Assembly: GCA_027062285.1 (NCBI GenBank)
Contig: JAMOTL010000008.1
Span: 1-42,078 of the forward strand
Source of the DNA: Nautiliaceae bacterium
GTDB taxonomy: Bacteria; Campylobacterota; Campylobacteria; Campylobacterales; Nautiliaceae
DNA length: 42,078 nucleotides
Reading direction: 5' to 3'
Below, piece after piece: positions 25,342 through 33,726 of this stretch (positions are counted from its first letter, which is position 1; each line of letters opens with the position of its first letter). The position numbers were made by a program, and so were the translations under genes. Below the pieces are notes generated by a model. The model did not search any database. It was not told where the DNA came from and saw only the letters and a program-made list of their open reading frames with translations.

Positions 25342-26607
25342 GTGTTTAAATTCAGCGAAATTAGCGATTTATGTATTAAATGCGGTAAATGTATCCCCGG
25401 ATGTACAATTCACAGAATAAATCCGGATGAAGCTACATCTCCCAGAGGTTTTTTGGATATTTTAAAAGGTGTGGAAGAAGGAGAAATAGAAATTGATAAA
25501 ACTTTTAAAGATACTGTTGAGAGTTGTTTTTTGTGTAATCAGTGTGTTGAAGTATGTCCAAACTCTTTACCTACGGATTTTATGATTGAAAACGCCAGAA
25601 AAAAAGTTGCCGATAAATATGGAATAGCCTGGTTTAAAAGAGCTTTCTTCTTTTTACTCAGACATAGATGGGCGTATGATTTGATAAGCAAGCTGGGATT
25701 TTATTTTCAAACATGCGGTTTTAAAATAGAAGAAGAAAAAAAATCTATAAGAAGCCGTTTTAGTCTGCCTATGCTTCATAAAGGAAGACTTCTTCCGGCT
25801 TTTAGAAAGACTACTTTTTTAAAAAAATATCCTGAAAAAATCGAAGCAAAAAATTCTCAAAAAAAGGTTGCTATTTTTATAGGATGTCTTGCTAATTATA
25901 ATTATACGGAAGTGGGAGATGCTCTTGTAAAAATATTAAAATTTTTAAATATTGATATATTAATTCCTAAAAAACAGGCATGTTGCGGTGCTCCTGCTTA
26001 TTTTACCGGAGATTTTGATACTACGGAATATTTAATTAAAAAAAATATAGAGTATTTTGAAACATTTATAGATGAGGTAGATGCTATTTTGATTCCGGAA
26101 GCTACTTGTACTGCAATGATTAAAAAAGACTGGGAAGAGTATATCAGACATTATATGAGTGAAGATTGGCTAAAAAGATATAAAAAAATTCAAGATAAAG
26201 TATTCGGAACTACCGAGTGGCTATATAAATATACAGACCTTGAAGAGAGACTAAAAGACAAACAAAAAGATATGAAAGTCACGTATCATGATGCTTGTCA
26301 TTTTGGAAAAGTATTTAATATAAGAAAAGAACCTCGCGCTCTTGTAAGTAAAGTCGCTACGATAAAAGAAATGGAAGACCCGGATGTCTGCTGTGGTTTT
26401 GGCGGAATAACGATCCAAAGTGAAAAATTCGATTTAGCCAGAAAAGAAGGGCTTATAAAAGCTGAAATGATAAAAAAAGTAGATGCTGATGTAGTAAGTG
26501 CTGAGTGTAGCGCTTGTAGGATGCAAATTACAGAACATCTTGATAAAGTAGGGGATAATAAAAAATTTCTTCATCCTCTTGAAATAATCGCTCAAAAAAT
26601 CGATTAA
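25342..26607 (+). CDS. iron-sulfur oxidoreductase with two CCG domains (GlcF/HdrD-like)
   Basis: 421 residues. Two [4Fe-4S] ferredoxin motifs come first (CIKCGKCIPGC near 11-21 and CFLCNQCVEVC near 61-71). Two cysteine-rich CCG domains follow: CLANYNYTE...CCGAPAY and HDACHFGK...CCGFGG...CSAC. The layout matches glycolate or lactate oxidase Fe-S subunits and HdrD-type proteins, which pass electrons between a dehydrogenase and the quinone pool. No flavin partner is adjacent, so the substrate is open. GTG 25342 has AAAAAGG six bases upstream and brings the first cluster near the N-terminus; TTG 25312 is the alternative and lacks a good site. Confidence 0.85.
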   Translation: MFKFSEISDLCIKCGKCIPGCTIHRINPDEATSPRGFLDILKGVEEGEIEIDKTFKDTVESCFLCNQCVEVCPNSLPTDFMIENARKKVADKYGIAWFKRAFFFLLRHRWAYDLISKLGFYFQTCGFKIEEEKKSIRSRFSLPMLHKGRLLPAFRKTTFLKKYPEKIEAKNSQKKVAIFIGCLANYNYTEVGDALVKILKFLNIDILIPKKQACCGAPAYFTGDFDTTEYLIKKNIEYFETFIDEVDAILIPEATCTAMIKKDWEEYIRHYMSEDWLKRYKKIQDKVFGTTEWLYKYTDLEERLKDKQKDMKVTYHDACHFGKVFNIRKEPRALVSKVATIKEMEDPDVCCGFGGITIQSEKFDLARKEGLIKAEMIKKVDADVVSAECSACRMQITEHLDKVGDNKKFLHPLEIIAQKID

Positions 26608-26632
26608 TTCTTCTTTTTTCTTTCTTTAATGA

Positions 26633-26638
26633 TATAAT
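26633..26638 (+). promoter_or_regulatory. -10 element of the lgt-hemY-ccdA unit
   Basis: TATAAT 24 bases before the lgt ATG, in the only notable gap of this stretch. No recognisable -35 box; the upstream region is a pyrimidine tract (about 26607-26627). Confidence 0.55.
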
Positions 26639-26661
26639 TTTCCAAAAAAGGCTTTTTGGTG

Positions 26662-27471
26662 ATGGAATATTGGCAGCATATTTATGAGCATTTTAATCCT
26701 ATAGCTTTTACGATTTTCGGCTTCAAAGTACATTGGTATGCACTTATGTATATTACCGCTCTTGTAGTCGGTTATTTTGCGGCGGTCAAATTCGGAGAAA
26801 AATTCGGATTTGATAGGAAAACTATAGATGAATACTTCGTATGGGCTGAGATAGGAATAATTTTAGGAGCGAGAATAGGGTATTTTATTTTTTATGTTCC
26901 TGATAATGGTTATTATCTTACTCATCCGTGGGAGATGTTTAATCCTTTTGTAAACGGGAAACTGGTTGGGATTAGAGGTATGAGTTATCATGGGGCGGTT
27001 ATCGGATTCATAATTGCTACGCTTTTATATTGGAAAATAAAAAAAATTGATTTATGGAAACTTATGGATGTAGTCGCTCTTTCGGTGCCTCTTGGGTATT
27101 TTTTCGGGCGTATCGGAAACTTTTTAAATCAAGAACTTTACGGAAGGGCAACGGATGTGGCGTGGGGTATATATGTCAACGGAATTTTAAGACATCCAAG
27201 CCAACTTTATGAAGCTTTCTTTGAAGGAGTATTCAGTTTTGTTATAATATATTTGTGGTATAAAAAGATTTATAAATGTAAAGGGGAACTTATAGGACTT
27301 TATCTTTTAACTTATGGTTTTTTTAGAACATTATGCGAGCGTTGGAGAGAACCAGATCCTCAGTTAGGATTCATAATAGATCATTTAACTATGGGACAGA
27401 TTTTAAGCTTTTTTATGATTATCGGAGGAATATCGATTATTTATTTTAGGAGGAAATTATGCAAAAACTAG
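26662..27471 (+). CDS. lgt: prolipoprotein diacylglyceryl transferase
   Basis: 269 residues with about seven membrane helices. Motifs: HWYALMYI near 21-28, GARIGYFIFY near 70-79, the Lgt signature GRIGNFLNQELYGR near 149-162 and RHPSQLYEAFFEG near 174-186. It moves diacylglyceryl from phosphatidylglycerol to lipobox cysteines, so it modifies the lipoproteins predicted in this window. Start choice: TTG 26656, GTG 26659 and ATG 26662 are adjacent and in frame after AAAAGG; the ATG is taken. It overlaps the next gene by 13 bases. Confidence 0.95.
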   Translation: MEYWQHIYEHFNPIAFTIFGFKVHWYALMYITALVVGYFAAVKFGEKFGFDRKTIDEYFVWAEIGIILGARIGYFIFYVPDNGYYLTHPWEMFNPFVNGKLVGIRGMSYHGAVIGFIIATLLYWKIKKIDLWKLMDVVALSVPLGYFFGRIGNFLNQELYGRATDVAWGIYVNGILRHPSQLYEAFFEGVFSFVIIYLWYKKIYKCKGELIGLYLLTYGFFRTLCERWREPDPQLGFIIDHLTMGQILSFFMIIGGISIIYFRRKLCKN

Positions 27472-28694
27472 CGATTGTAGGCGGAGGAATTAGCGGGCTC
27501 AGTCTTGCTTATTATCTTCAAAATGATTACGATATTACCGTTTTTGAAAAAGAAAAATGGGGAGGTAAAGCTTATACACAAAAAGTTGATAAATATCTTT
27601 TAGAAGAGGGAGTGAATGGTTTTTTGAGTAATTCTCCCGCTACTATGGAACTGTGTGAAGAGATTGGCATAACACCGATTAAAGCAAATGAAAATAGCAA
27701 GATCAGATATATTTATGATGATAAACTTATTGAAATTCCTTTAAAACCCCTTGATTTTTTAAAAAGCGATATTTTGAGTTTTTGGGGTAAATTAAGAGTG
27801 GCAATGGAGTTTTTTGTAGAGCCGATTTGTGATAGAGAAGAGACTGTAGCACAATTTGCCACCAGAAGACTTGGTAAAGAATTTACAAGAAGAATGATGA
27901 CCCCGATGTTAGCGGGAATATATGCTTCGACTCCTGAGAAAACTTCTATGAACGCGGCATTTCCAAAACTAAAAAAAATAGAGTGTGAATACGGAAGTTT
28001 ATTTAAAGGAATGATAAAATTAAAAAGAGGAGGGCAGCCAAGCGGGGAACTTCATTCGTTTGAGTATGGAATGAGTCAGTTTATAGAAAAATTAAAAGAA
28101 AAAACTAAAGCAAAATTTATTGAAAAAGAGATTAAAAATATTGATGAGCTTAAAGATTTTGATAAGGTAGTAATTGCTACACCTTCTTTTGAAGCTGCGA
28201 AAATTTTAAGAAAATATGAAAAACTTTCAAATCTTTTAGAAAAAATTGAATATAATCCGGTAGCAATTGTAGGATTTGATTATGAAAAAATTGAACCTGT
28301 AAGTTTTGGGATTTTGAGCGTAAAAGAAAAAACTCTTGGAATTTTAATGGATAAATATATTTTCCCAAATAGAAACGCAATTAGGGTAATGCTCGGAGGT
28401 GCAAGGTATCCTGATATAAAAGATTTGAGTGAAGAAGAAATTATAGAAATTGCTAAAAATGACGTAGAAAAAATAACCGGAGCTAAAAATCCGAAATTTA
28501 AGTGGATAAAAATTCATAAAGAAGCAATTCCTAACTATTCTTTGGGCCATCAAAAACTTGTTAAAGAAATATTTGATGAAACTCAAAAAAAAGGTATATT
28601 TTTACATGGAAATGCTTACAAAGGTGTTAGCTTTAACGATTGCATAAAAAATTCACTGTCATTAGCAGAGGAGCTTAAAAACTTGGTAAAATAA
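27459..28694 (+). CDS. hemY: HemY-type protoporphyrinogen/coproporphyrinogen oxidase
   Basis: 411 residues. An N-terminal FAD Rossmann motif IVGGGISGLSLAYYL (about 5-19) is followed by EKEKWGGKAYT. The family's middle region MLAGIYASTPEKTSMNAAFPKL lies near 149-170 and EYGSLFKGMI near 176-185. The C-terminal FAD strand is GIFLHGNAYKGVSFNDC near 383-399. It oxidises the porphyrinogen in late heme synthesis, in line with the cytochrome genes that follow. The ATG has AGGAGG eight bases upstream, inside lgt. The exact substrate (proto or copro form) cannot be read from sequence. Confidence 0.85.
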   Translation: MQKLAIVGGGISGLSLAYYLQNDYDITVFEKEKWGGKAYTQKVDKYLLEEGVNGFLSNSPATMELCEEIGITPIKANENSKIRYIYDDKLIEIPLKPLDFLKSDILSFWGKLRVAMEFFVEPICDREETVAQFATRRLGKEFTRRMMTPMLAGIYASTPEKTSMNAAFPKLKKIECEYGSLFKGMIKLKRGGQPSGELHSFEYGMSQFIEKLKEKTKAKFIEKEIKNIDELKDFDKVVIATPSFEAAKILRKYEKLSNLLEKIEYNPVAIVGFDYEKIEPVSFGILSVKEKTLGILMDKYIFPNRNAIRVMLGGARYPDIKDLSEEEIIEIAKNDVEKITGAKNPKFKWIKIHKEAIPNYSLGHQKLVKEIFDETQKKGIFLHGNAYKGVSFNDCIKNSLSLAEELKNLVK

Positions 28695-28709
28695 GCAAAA
28701 AGGGAATAG

Positions 28710-29402
28710 ATGTTTGAGAATCTGACTTACTCGTTATTTGATTATTTTGACAAGATGCCTTATATTGTGAGCTATATTGCAGGACTTCTTAGTTTTTTGT
28801 CCCCTTGCGTTTTACCTCTTGTACCGATTTATTTTTTCTATATTACCGGTATCAGTGCTAAGGAGTTAAAAGAAAAATCATTAACAAAAGAAGAAAAATT
28901 AAAAATTTTTTTTAATTCTTTAATGTTTATAGCAGGATTTTCTGTAGTATTTATTTTAATAGGTGCTGCTACTGCCAACTTGATAGGAAATATTTTTGCT
29001 AATAAATGGTTTAATATAATTGCCGGAATAATTATAATTCTTTTTGGTATTCATCTTGGTGGTTTTTATAGGTTTAAGTTTTTGAATTTTGAAAAAAGAC
29101 TTCAACTTCAAAATACCGGAGCGTTTTTGCTTGGATTTTCTTTTGCTTTCGGATGGACACCTTGTATCGGACCTATTTTTGGAACAATTGTTGGTATGGC
29201 CGCTACCGAACCGGCAAAAAGTATTTTTATGATGATTTTGTATACTCTTGGACTTGCGACACCATTTGTTTTAATGGCGTTATTTACTGTATGGAGTCTT
29301 AATTTAATAGAAAAACTTAAAAAATATATTGGAATTATTGAAAAAATTAGCGGTGTGTTACTAATTGCTGTAGGAATTTATATGATTTTTAAAGTTATTT
29401 AA
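28710..29402 (+). CDS. ccdA: CcdA-type thiol transporter for cytochrome c maturation
   Basis: 230 residues with six membrane helices. The two conserved redox Cys motifs are SPCVLPLVP near 30-38 and TPCIGPIFG near 149-157. CcdA moves reducing power across the membrane to thioredoxin-like proteins that keep apocytochrome CxxCH cysteines reduced. Its position beside a monoheme cytochrome and an octaheme protein supports that role. It lies 15 bases after hemY with AAAGGGA before ATG. A DsbD-like role in general thiol reduction is the alternative. Confidence 0.93.
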   Translation: MFENLTYSLFDYFDKMPYIVSYIAGLLSFLSPCVLPLVPIYFFYITGISAKELKEKSLTKEEKLKIFFNSLMFIAGFSVVFILIGAATANLIGNIFANKWFNIIAGIIIILFGIHLGGFYRFKFLNFEKRLQLQNTGAFLLGFSFAFGWTPCIGPIFGTIVGMAATEPAKSIFMMILYTLGLATPFVLMALFTVWSLNLIEKLKKYIGIIEKISGVLLIAVGIYMIFKVI

Positions 29403-29408
29403 ATTAAA

Positions 29409-29437
29409 TTGCTTTTAGCTTAAATTGTTGATATAAT
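29409..29437 (+). promoter_or_regulatory. sigma-70 promoter of the small cytochrome c gene
   Basis: TTGCTT (29409-29414), 17 bases, TATAAT (29432-29437), 31 bases before the ATG. It starts just after the ccdA stop, so the cytochrome can be made independently of the upstream operon. Confidence 0.72.
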
Positions 29438-29468
29438 AGTTGCCAAATTTTTATAAAAGGAGATAATT

Positions 29469-29705
29469 ATGAAAAAATTATTAGTATTAAGTGCTTTCGC
29501 TTTAGCAGCATTTGCATATCAAGATTGTGCTATGTGTCATAACGGTGGAATGGCAAAAAAGCTTGACACAATGACACCAGCTCAAATTGTTAAAGATATG
29601 AAAGAATTTAAAGCCGGAAAAGGTAACCCTATGATGGTAAATATAGCTAAAGCTATGAGCGATAAAGAAATTGAAGAAGCTGCTAAAAAATACGGGAAAA
29701 AATAG
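29469..29705 (+). CDS. small periplasmic monoheme cytochrome c
   Basis: 78 residues. A clear Sec signal peptide ends at about AFA (residue 16). The single heme site CAMCH comes directly after the mature N-terminus (about 20-24). Candidate sixth ligands are the Met pair in GNPMMVN near 53-59. The mature protein has only about 60 residues, small even for class I c553-type cytochromes. It could carry electrons between periplasmic partners such as the adjacent Hao or NapB. AAAAGGAG precedes ATG. It has its own promoter and terminator and ends convergent with hao. Confidence 0.88.
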   Translation: MKKLLVLSAFALAAFAYQDCAMCHNGGMAKKLDTMTPAQIVKDMKEFKAGKGNPMMVNIAKAMSDKEIEEAAKKYGKK

Positions 29706-29717
29706 TTTCCCTTTTTT
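29694..29717 (+). terminator. terminator of the small cytochrome c gene
   Basis: GGGAAA (29694-29699) pairs with TTTCCC (29706-29711), followed by a run of T (29712-29717). It spans the last codons and the TAG stop of the gene. Confidence 0.8.
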
Positions 29718-29760
29718 CTTTTTATTACACGAAAAAGTGACTGACACTGAATATAGATGC

Positions 29761-29779
29761 AAAAAAAGCCCAAAAGGGC
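29761..29779 (-). terminator. terminator of hao
   Basis: On the minus strand GCCC-TTTT-GGGC (29779-29768) is followed by seven T (29767-29761), 8 bases after the hao stop. A short stem but a full GC-plus-T-run layout. Confidence 0.8.
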
Positions 29780-29786
29780 AAGGAGA

Positions 29787-31319
29787 TTATTCGTGAGTAA
29801 CAACTGGCATTGGAACTTCGTTTGCCAATGCTTTTTTAGGATCTCCGTATTTTTTAAGCATTTTCATTCTGTAATCATAAATATCTTTCATTTCTCTGAT
29901 ATCTTGCATTACTTGGAATACACCATGCCAGTGAGCATAATCTGGTGATCCCATAGCAGCACCATGTCTAAATCTTCTACCTTCATGATGCCATAGATAG
30001 TAGTAAAGTTTGAAGAATGGATCGCTCCATACGTCTGATTTGATTAGACCTTTTGATTTTAAGTCTTTCATCATTTTGTTTGCGAAAGATTTATATTGAT
30101 TGTAAATTTTTACTGCTGCGTCAACTCTTTGGAAATAGTTGTTTGTGAATGTTGCTTGGTGACAAGTCATACAAACTTTTTTCATGTCAGCTCTAGCAGC
30201 TTCTGGTCCGTTAGGGTTACCTGCTTTAGGATTTCCTCTAGTTACAGTGTTGGCGTTGATTTTTCCTCCACCTTTCCAGAATGCCCATCCAGCTGTTTCA
30301 TTTCCACCAGTTCTTAAGAAACTGTCTGGTGCCCATAGGTTCCATTTAAGTCTAAGTGAAACGTTGTGAGTAGATTTTAATCCGTTGATTGCTGCTTGGT
30401 GACATGTGAAACATGTACCTGCTCTTACAGTTTTACCAGGGATTTGTTCACCTGATTCAAAGCTGTAATCTTCTTCATTTGTTTCGAAGATATGTCCGTG
30501 TACTGAAGATTCGAATACTTCTTTCATCGGATGGTCTGGACCTAAGTGACAGTTTGTACATGCACCTGGATGTCTTGCTTCAGCAGCGCTGAATTTATGT
30601 CTGCTGTGACATGATAGACAGTTAGATACCCCACCGTCAGGATATAAGGCAGCAATACCGTCATTTGGCCATGTTGTTGCGTCAGGTCTACCTTGAGAGT
30701 CTAATTTAATAGTAGTTCCGTGACATTGAATACAAATGTTAGCTACGTTTAAATCAGCTGTTCTTGGATTTTTTTCATTTGCTTGGAATACAGGACCGTC
30801 AGTTCTGATTCCTTTTTCCATAGTTTTACCATCAACTAGGTAAGACTTGTTAGCACCTTTTAAGCTTTCATAATGGTATGAAAGTTTTGTCATTAGGTAA
30901 CCGTGTTTGTTTTTAGGAGTTGCTAGCCATTGAGCCGCACCTCTACTATGTCCAGAATTCATGTATTCTGTTACTTCTTTTGCGTGACATTTAGCACAAG
31001 TTACAGAAGATACTGCGATTTGAACTGTCCAGTTGCTTCCTTGCATTGGGTGAGCTTTGAAAGCAGTTGGATAATCTTTTGGTACAACGTGACATTCCAC
31101 ACAACCTACACCTGCTTTTGCGTGTTTAGAATGTTGCCAATCAGCAACAATTCCAGGATCTGTTGTTTTATGACACATTAAACATTGGTCGTTACTTACA
31201 CCTTTTGGGTGAAAGTTTTTTAATTTTTTAAAGTTTGGGTTTGAATCTAAGCTGTTTGCTGCGAATGCTAAGCTTCCGATAGCAGCAACGCTTAATCCTG
31301 CTGTAAGGATTTTTTTCAT
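29787..31319 (-). CDS. hao: octaheme Hao-type cytochrome c (hydroxylamine oxidoreductase family)
   Basis: 510 residues. A Sec signal peptide (MKKILTAGLSVAAIGSLAFA) and eight CxxCH sites are present (CLMCH, CVECH, CAKCH, CIQCH, CLSCH, CTNCH, CFTCH, CMTCH). The Hao-specific C-terminal block YYYLWHHEGRRFRHG...PDYAHWHG follows. It is a periplasmic multiheme enzyme. In Nautiliales and Campylobacter such enzymes are proposed to reduce nitrite or handle hydroxylamine rather than oxidise ammonia-derived hydroxylamine. An in-frame upstream start (31352) is rejected: the chosen ATG has AAAAGGAG six bases upstream and starts the signal peptide. It has its own promoter region with paired repeats and its own terminator, downstream of napD. 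Confidence 0.92.
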   Translation of the reverse strand: MKKILTAGLSVAAIGSLAFAANSLDSNPNFKKLKNFHPKGVSNDQCLMCHKTTDPGIVADWQHSKHAKAGVGCVECHVVPKDYPTAFKAHPMQGSNWTVQIAVSSVTCAKCHAKEVTEYMNSGHSRGAAQWLATPKNKHGYLMTKLSYHYESLKGANKSYLVDGKTMEKGIRTDGPVFQANEKNPRTADLNVANICIQCHGTTIKLDSQGRPDATTWPNDGIAALYPDGGVSNCLSCHSRHKFSAAEARHPGACTNCHLGPDHPMKEVFESSVHGHIFETNEEDYSFESGEQIPGKTVRAGTCFTCHQAAINGLKSTHNVSLRLKWNLWAPDSFLRTGGNETAGWAFWKGGGKINANTVTRGNPKAGNPNGPEAARADMKKVCMTCHQATFTNNYFQRVDAAVKIYNQYKSFANKMMKDLKSKGLIKSDVWSDPFFKLYYYLWHHEGRRFRHGAAMGSPDYAHWHGVFQVMQDIREMKDIYDYRMKMLKKYGDPKKALANEVPMPVVTHE

Positions 31320-31353
31320 TTTTACTCCTTTTTTGAGACTTATTCTCTTCATT

Positions 31354-31385
31354 ATTGTATTAAAAGAAAGTGTCTAAAAAGTGCC
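31354..31385 (-). promoter_or_regulatory. hao promoter with 11-bp direct repeat
   Basis: On the minus strand GGCACTTT (31385-31378) and GACACTTT (31374-31367) are in direct orientation with an 11-bp period. They are followed after seven bases by a -10 like TACAAT (31359-31354), about 34 bases before the hao ATG. No good -35 box is seen, so the repeats would occupy that place, as expected for an activator site. The napA/modA gap has a matching pair. Confidence 0.5.
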
Positions 31386-31438
31386 CTTTGTTGTGTATTT
31401 TGAATAAATTTGAAAAATTCGGAGAAAAAGAGGAGAGA

Positions 31439-31783
31439 TTAGTATTTTCCTTTTAAAGAACCGAAATATTCGATTTCTTCAGCTTTTTTTTCAGTATTTA
31501 ATTCTTCGACAGTTTTATTTATATCGATATTTTCTTTCATTTTTTCAAGTTCTTCTTCACAGTAACTCATATGCATATCGGCACTTATAATATAAGGCAT
31601 CTGTTCGATTTGAGTTAATTTTTCTATTTCTTCTTCTACATTTTCACCTTCAATTGTGATAATAATTACACCTTTTTGTTTATCTCCGAAATGTACTTCG
31701 CATAGGGGAGATTCTTGTAAATTTAACCATACCGCGTCATAGTGTTCAGGTCTTGTTCTTACTATTATACTTGAAATGTTCAT
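31439..31783 (-). CDS. napD: NapD, NapA maturation chaperone
   Basis: 114 residues. The N-terminal NISSIIVRTRPEH and the ferredoxin-like fold around GVIIITIEGENVEEEIEKL match NapD, which binds the twin-arginine signal of NapA in the cytoplasm and delays export until the cofactor is in place. A charged 30-residue C-terminal tail (ending SLKGKY) is longer than in E. coli NapD (87 residues). It is the last gene of the nap operon, 10 bases after napL, with AAAAGGAG before ATG. Confidence 0.9.
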   Translation of the reverse strand: MNISSIIVRTRPEHYDAVWLNLQESPLCEVHFGDKQKGVIIITIEGENVEEEIEKLTQIEQMPYIISADMHMSYCEEELEKMKENIDINKTVEELNTEKKAEEIEYFGSLKGKY

Positions 31784-31793
31784 GTGACTCCTT

Positions 31794-32741
31794 TTATTTT
31801 AATTTCCAAATTATTATTTCCGCAGGTGAAAAACTTATAATTTTTTTATCATTTAGATATTTCATACCGTTTAATGCCATTGTATGTCCTTTTAGCATAA
31901 AAAGAGGCTTTTTGTATATTGAATAAACCATTATATCGTTAGCTTCATCGTATTGAATGGCAAATGTATCTATTTTGGGAGAAAGTGCTGTTGCGTAAGG
32001 TAAAAATTTTGCTTTTAATTCTGTTTTTGTAGATCCTTTTTCAGTATAAATTGCAACTCTCATATCACTGCTGCCGTTGATTATAAAAGTTTTTTTATAA
32101 TCAAGACTTAATGTTTTATCTTTATTAAAGCCTTTAATTTCATTGATTTTTTTTCCGTTTATAACATCAATTATTTTAACAGCCCCGCTTTCATCGCCAA
32201 TCGCTGCTTTCGTTTTTGTTTCGTTCAGGGCAAAAGTAGAAAATACATAACTACCTGCTTGTATTTTGTATAGCCATTTTTTATTTTTTAAATCAAATAC
32301 ACCGATTTCATCGCTTAATAATCCGAAAAAAACTTGGTTATTATTAATAAATTCGGCTTTCATTAACGTTTGTTTTGTCGTAAAAATATGGTGTAGTTTT
32401 TTGTTTTTTAAATCGAATAAAAAAAATTCTCTTACAGCATTTTCCCCTTCTGCTAAAATTAAAAGAGTTTCGTTATTCGGGGATATATCGATAGAATAAA
32501 TTGGCATCGCAATTAAATCACCCATAAAGTCATGAATTTTAGGCAGGGAAAATTTATAAAAATTATTTAATGTATTAAAATCTTTGATAATTATTTCTCC
32601 GTTTTCAAGTCCGGCTATTAAAAATTTTTGATTATAAGTAATTTTAGAAATATAGTAATTGAATTTTATTATTTTGTTAGGTTTTAGTGTTTGATAAGAG
32701 TAAGCAAGCAGTGCGAATAATATTAATATAACTTTTTTCAT
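31794..32741 (-). CDS. napL: NapL, WD40-like periplasmic Nap accessory protein
   Basis: 315 residues. A Sec signal peptide (MKKVILILFALLAYSYQ) is followed by repeated beta-propeller units, for example LIAGLENGEIIIKDF, KAAIGDESGAVKIIDV and GHTMALNGMKYLNDKKIISF. It has no heme site and no cysteines suited to clusters. NapL is found in the Campylobacterota nap order napAGHBFLD; its role is unclear, with proposals of an accessory or assembly function. The call rests on position plus the propeller pattern, since the family diverges quickly. Confidence 0.85.
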   Translation of the reverse strand: MKKVILILFALLAYSYQTLKPNKIIKFNYYISKITYNQKFLIAGLENGEIIIKDFNTLNNFYKFSLPKIHDFMGDLIAMPIYSIDISPNNETLLILAEGENAVREFFLFDLKNKKLHHIFTTKQTLMKAEFINNNQVFFGLLSDEIGVFDLKNKKWLYKIQAGSYVFSTFALNETKTKAAIGDESGAVKIIDVINGKKINEIKGFNKDKTLSLDYKKTFIINGSSDMRVAIYTEKGSTKTELKAKFLPYATALSPKIDTFAIQYDEANDIMVYSIYKKPLFMLKGHTMALNGMKYLNDKKIISFSPAEIIIWKLK

Positions 32742-32749
32742 ATTGTCTC

Positions 32750-33226
32750 CTATAATATTTTTGTTTCAATTGCGTTTGTAGGACAGACGCTTATACAAAA
32801 TCCGCAACCGGTACATTTTTCTAAATCTATTGCCGGATTAAACATTCCGTGATATATTATAGCAGATTCTTCGCATATGTCTTGACATGAAAAACAGATT
32901 GTTTGGTTCCATGCGATACATTTGGAAGGATTTATAATAATTTCTGCATTTAATTTATTTTTTTTATTTTCTGTTTTTAAAACACCGTTTTGACATGCTG
33001 TAGCACATTCGTCACAGAAAGTACATCCGTTTTTGTCAAATTTGATTATTGGGAATTCATTTTCAATATGAATTATTTTTTCTTCGCATGCAACTAAACA
33101 ATCTTTCGTTTCACAATTTATACAGTTGATGAAATCTTCTTTTTTTTCGTAATAAGGAGGAAAGATGTAAGATTTAAAAGGAGAGGAGACTCTCCTGAAA
33201 AAATTTCTTTTCGATTTGTCTATCAT
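32750..33226 (-). CDS. napF: NapF, cytoplasmic polyferredoxin of the Nap system
   Basis: 158 residues. It holds cysteine groups typical of NapF: CINCETKDCLVAC near 35-47, CTFCDECATAC near 68-78, CIAWNQTICFSCQDIC near 103-118 and CTGCGFCISVC near 138-148. There is no export signal. NapF is thought to act in the cytoplasm on NapA, possibly in supplying its Fe-S cluster. The start overlaps the napB stop by 4 bases (ATGA). The N-terminal KSKRNFFRR contains an RR pair but no hydrophobic stretch follows, so it is not a Tat signal. Confidence 0.93.
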   Translation of the reverse strand: MIDKSKRNFFRRVSSPFKSYIFPPYYEKKEDFINCINCETKDCLVACEEKIIHIENEFPIIKFDKNGCTFCDECATACQNGVLKTENKKNKLNAEIIINPSKCIAWNQTICFSCQDICEESAIIYHGMFNPAIDLEKCTGCGFCISVCPTNAIETKIL

Positions 33227-33726
33227 TGAATTCCGGCTTTGTTTTTTAAACTTTCAAATTTATTTTCTACTGCTACCGGGAGTTTTGCCTGAGGAGTATG
33301 ACAAGTAGTACAGAAATATCTGCTTCCGGCTACTCTTCTTACTTTTTTACCGTTTTTAAAATTATCAACAAAATGATCTTCAGGCATTGGTGTTACACCA
33401 AGTGCTTTAGCATTTTGAGGCATATGACAGTTTAGACACATATTTTTTCCAACTTTGATAGGAACCATTCCTTCAACGCTGTGAGGGATCATAGGAGGTG
33501 CATCAGAAAAAGATCTTTTAAATGGTTTAACTTTTCCAGGAATCGGAGCCGGAGCATGATATTCAACAACCGGTAAATTTTCGCTTCCGTCGTTTGGATT
33601 AGTTTTTCTTATTCCTGTAACTTCAACAGTTTTGTTTGATACTTTATTTGTACTGTTTGCTTGTTGAGAACAACCAGTAAGAGCAATTAATGCCGCAGCA
33701 GCACTAATTAATATTGCTTTTTTCAT
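33223..33726 (-). CDS. napB: NapB, diheme cytochrome c subunit with lipobox
   Basis: 167 residues. Two CxxCH sites (CLNCH near 97-101, CTTCH near 139-143) and the NapB pattern MIPHSVEGM near 79-87 identify the small electron-entry subunit that feeds NapA in the periplasm. Odd: the signal peptide runs ILISAAAALIALTGC-SQQ, with LTGC a standard lipobox (Cys19, then Ser). NapB is usually a soluble secreted protein, so this version may be lipid-anchored. AAAAGGAG before ATG. It overlaps napH by 23 bases. Confidence 0.94.
   Translation of the reverse strand: MKKAILISAAAALIALTGCSQQANSTNKVSNKTVEVTGIRKTNPNDGSENLPVVEYHAPAPIPGKVKPFKRSFSDAPPMIPHSVEGMVPIKVGKNMCLNCHMPQNAKALGVTPMPEDHFVDNFKNGKKVRRVAGSRYFCTTCHTPQAKLPVAVENKFESLKNKAGIQ

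Noticed and set aside
29722-29760. AGTGACTGACACT imperfect inverted repeat between the convergent terminators
   Set aside because: It is short and imperfect, lies between two genes' 3' ends, and does not match the spacing of the hao/mod repeats.
31320-31352. Upstream ATG for hao adding 11 residues
   Set aside because: It would spoil the signal peptide start, and the inner ATG has a strong ribosome site.
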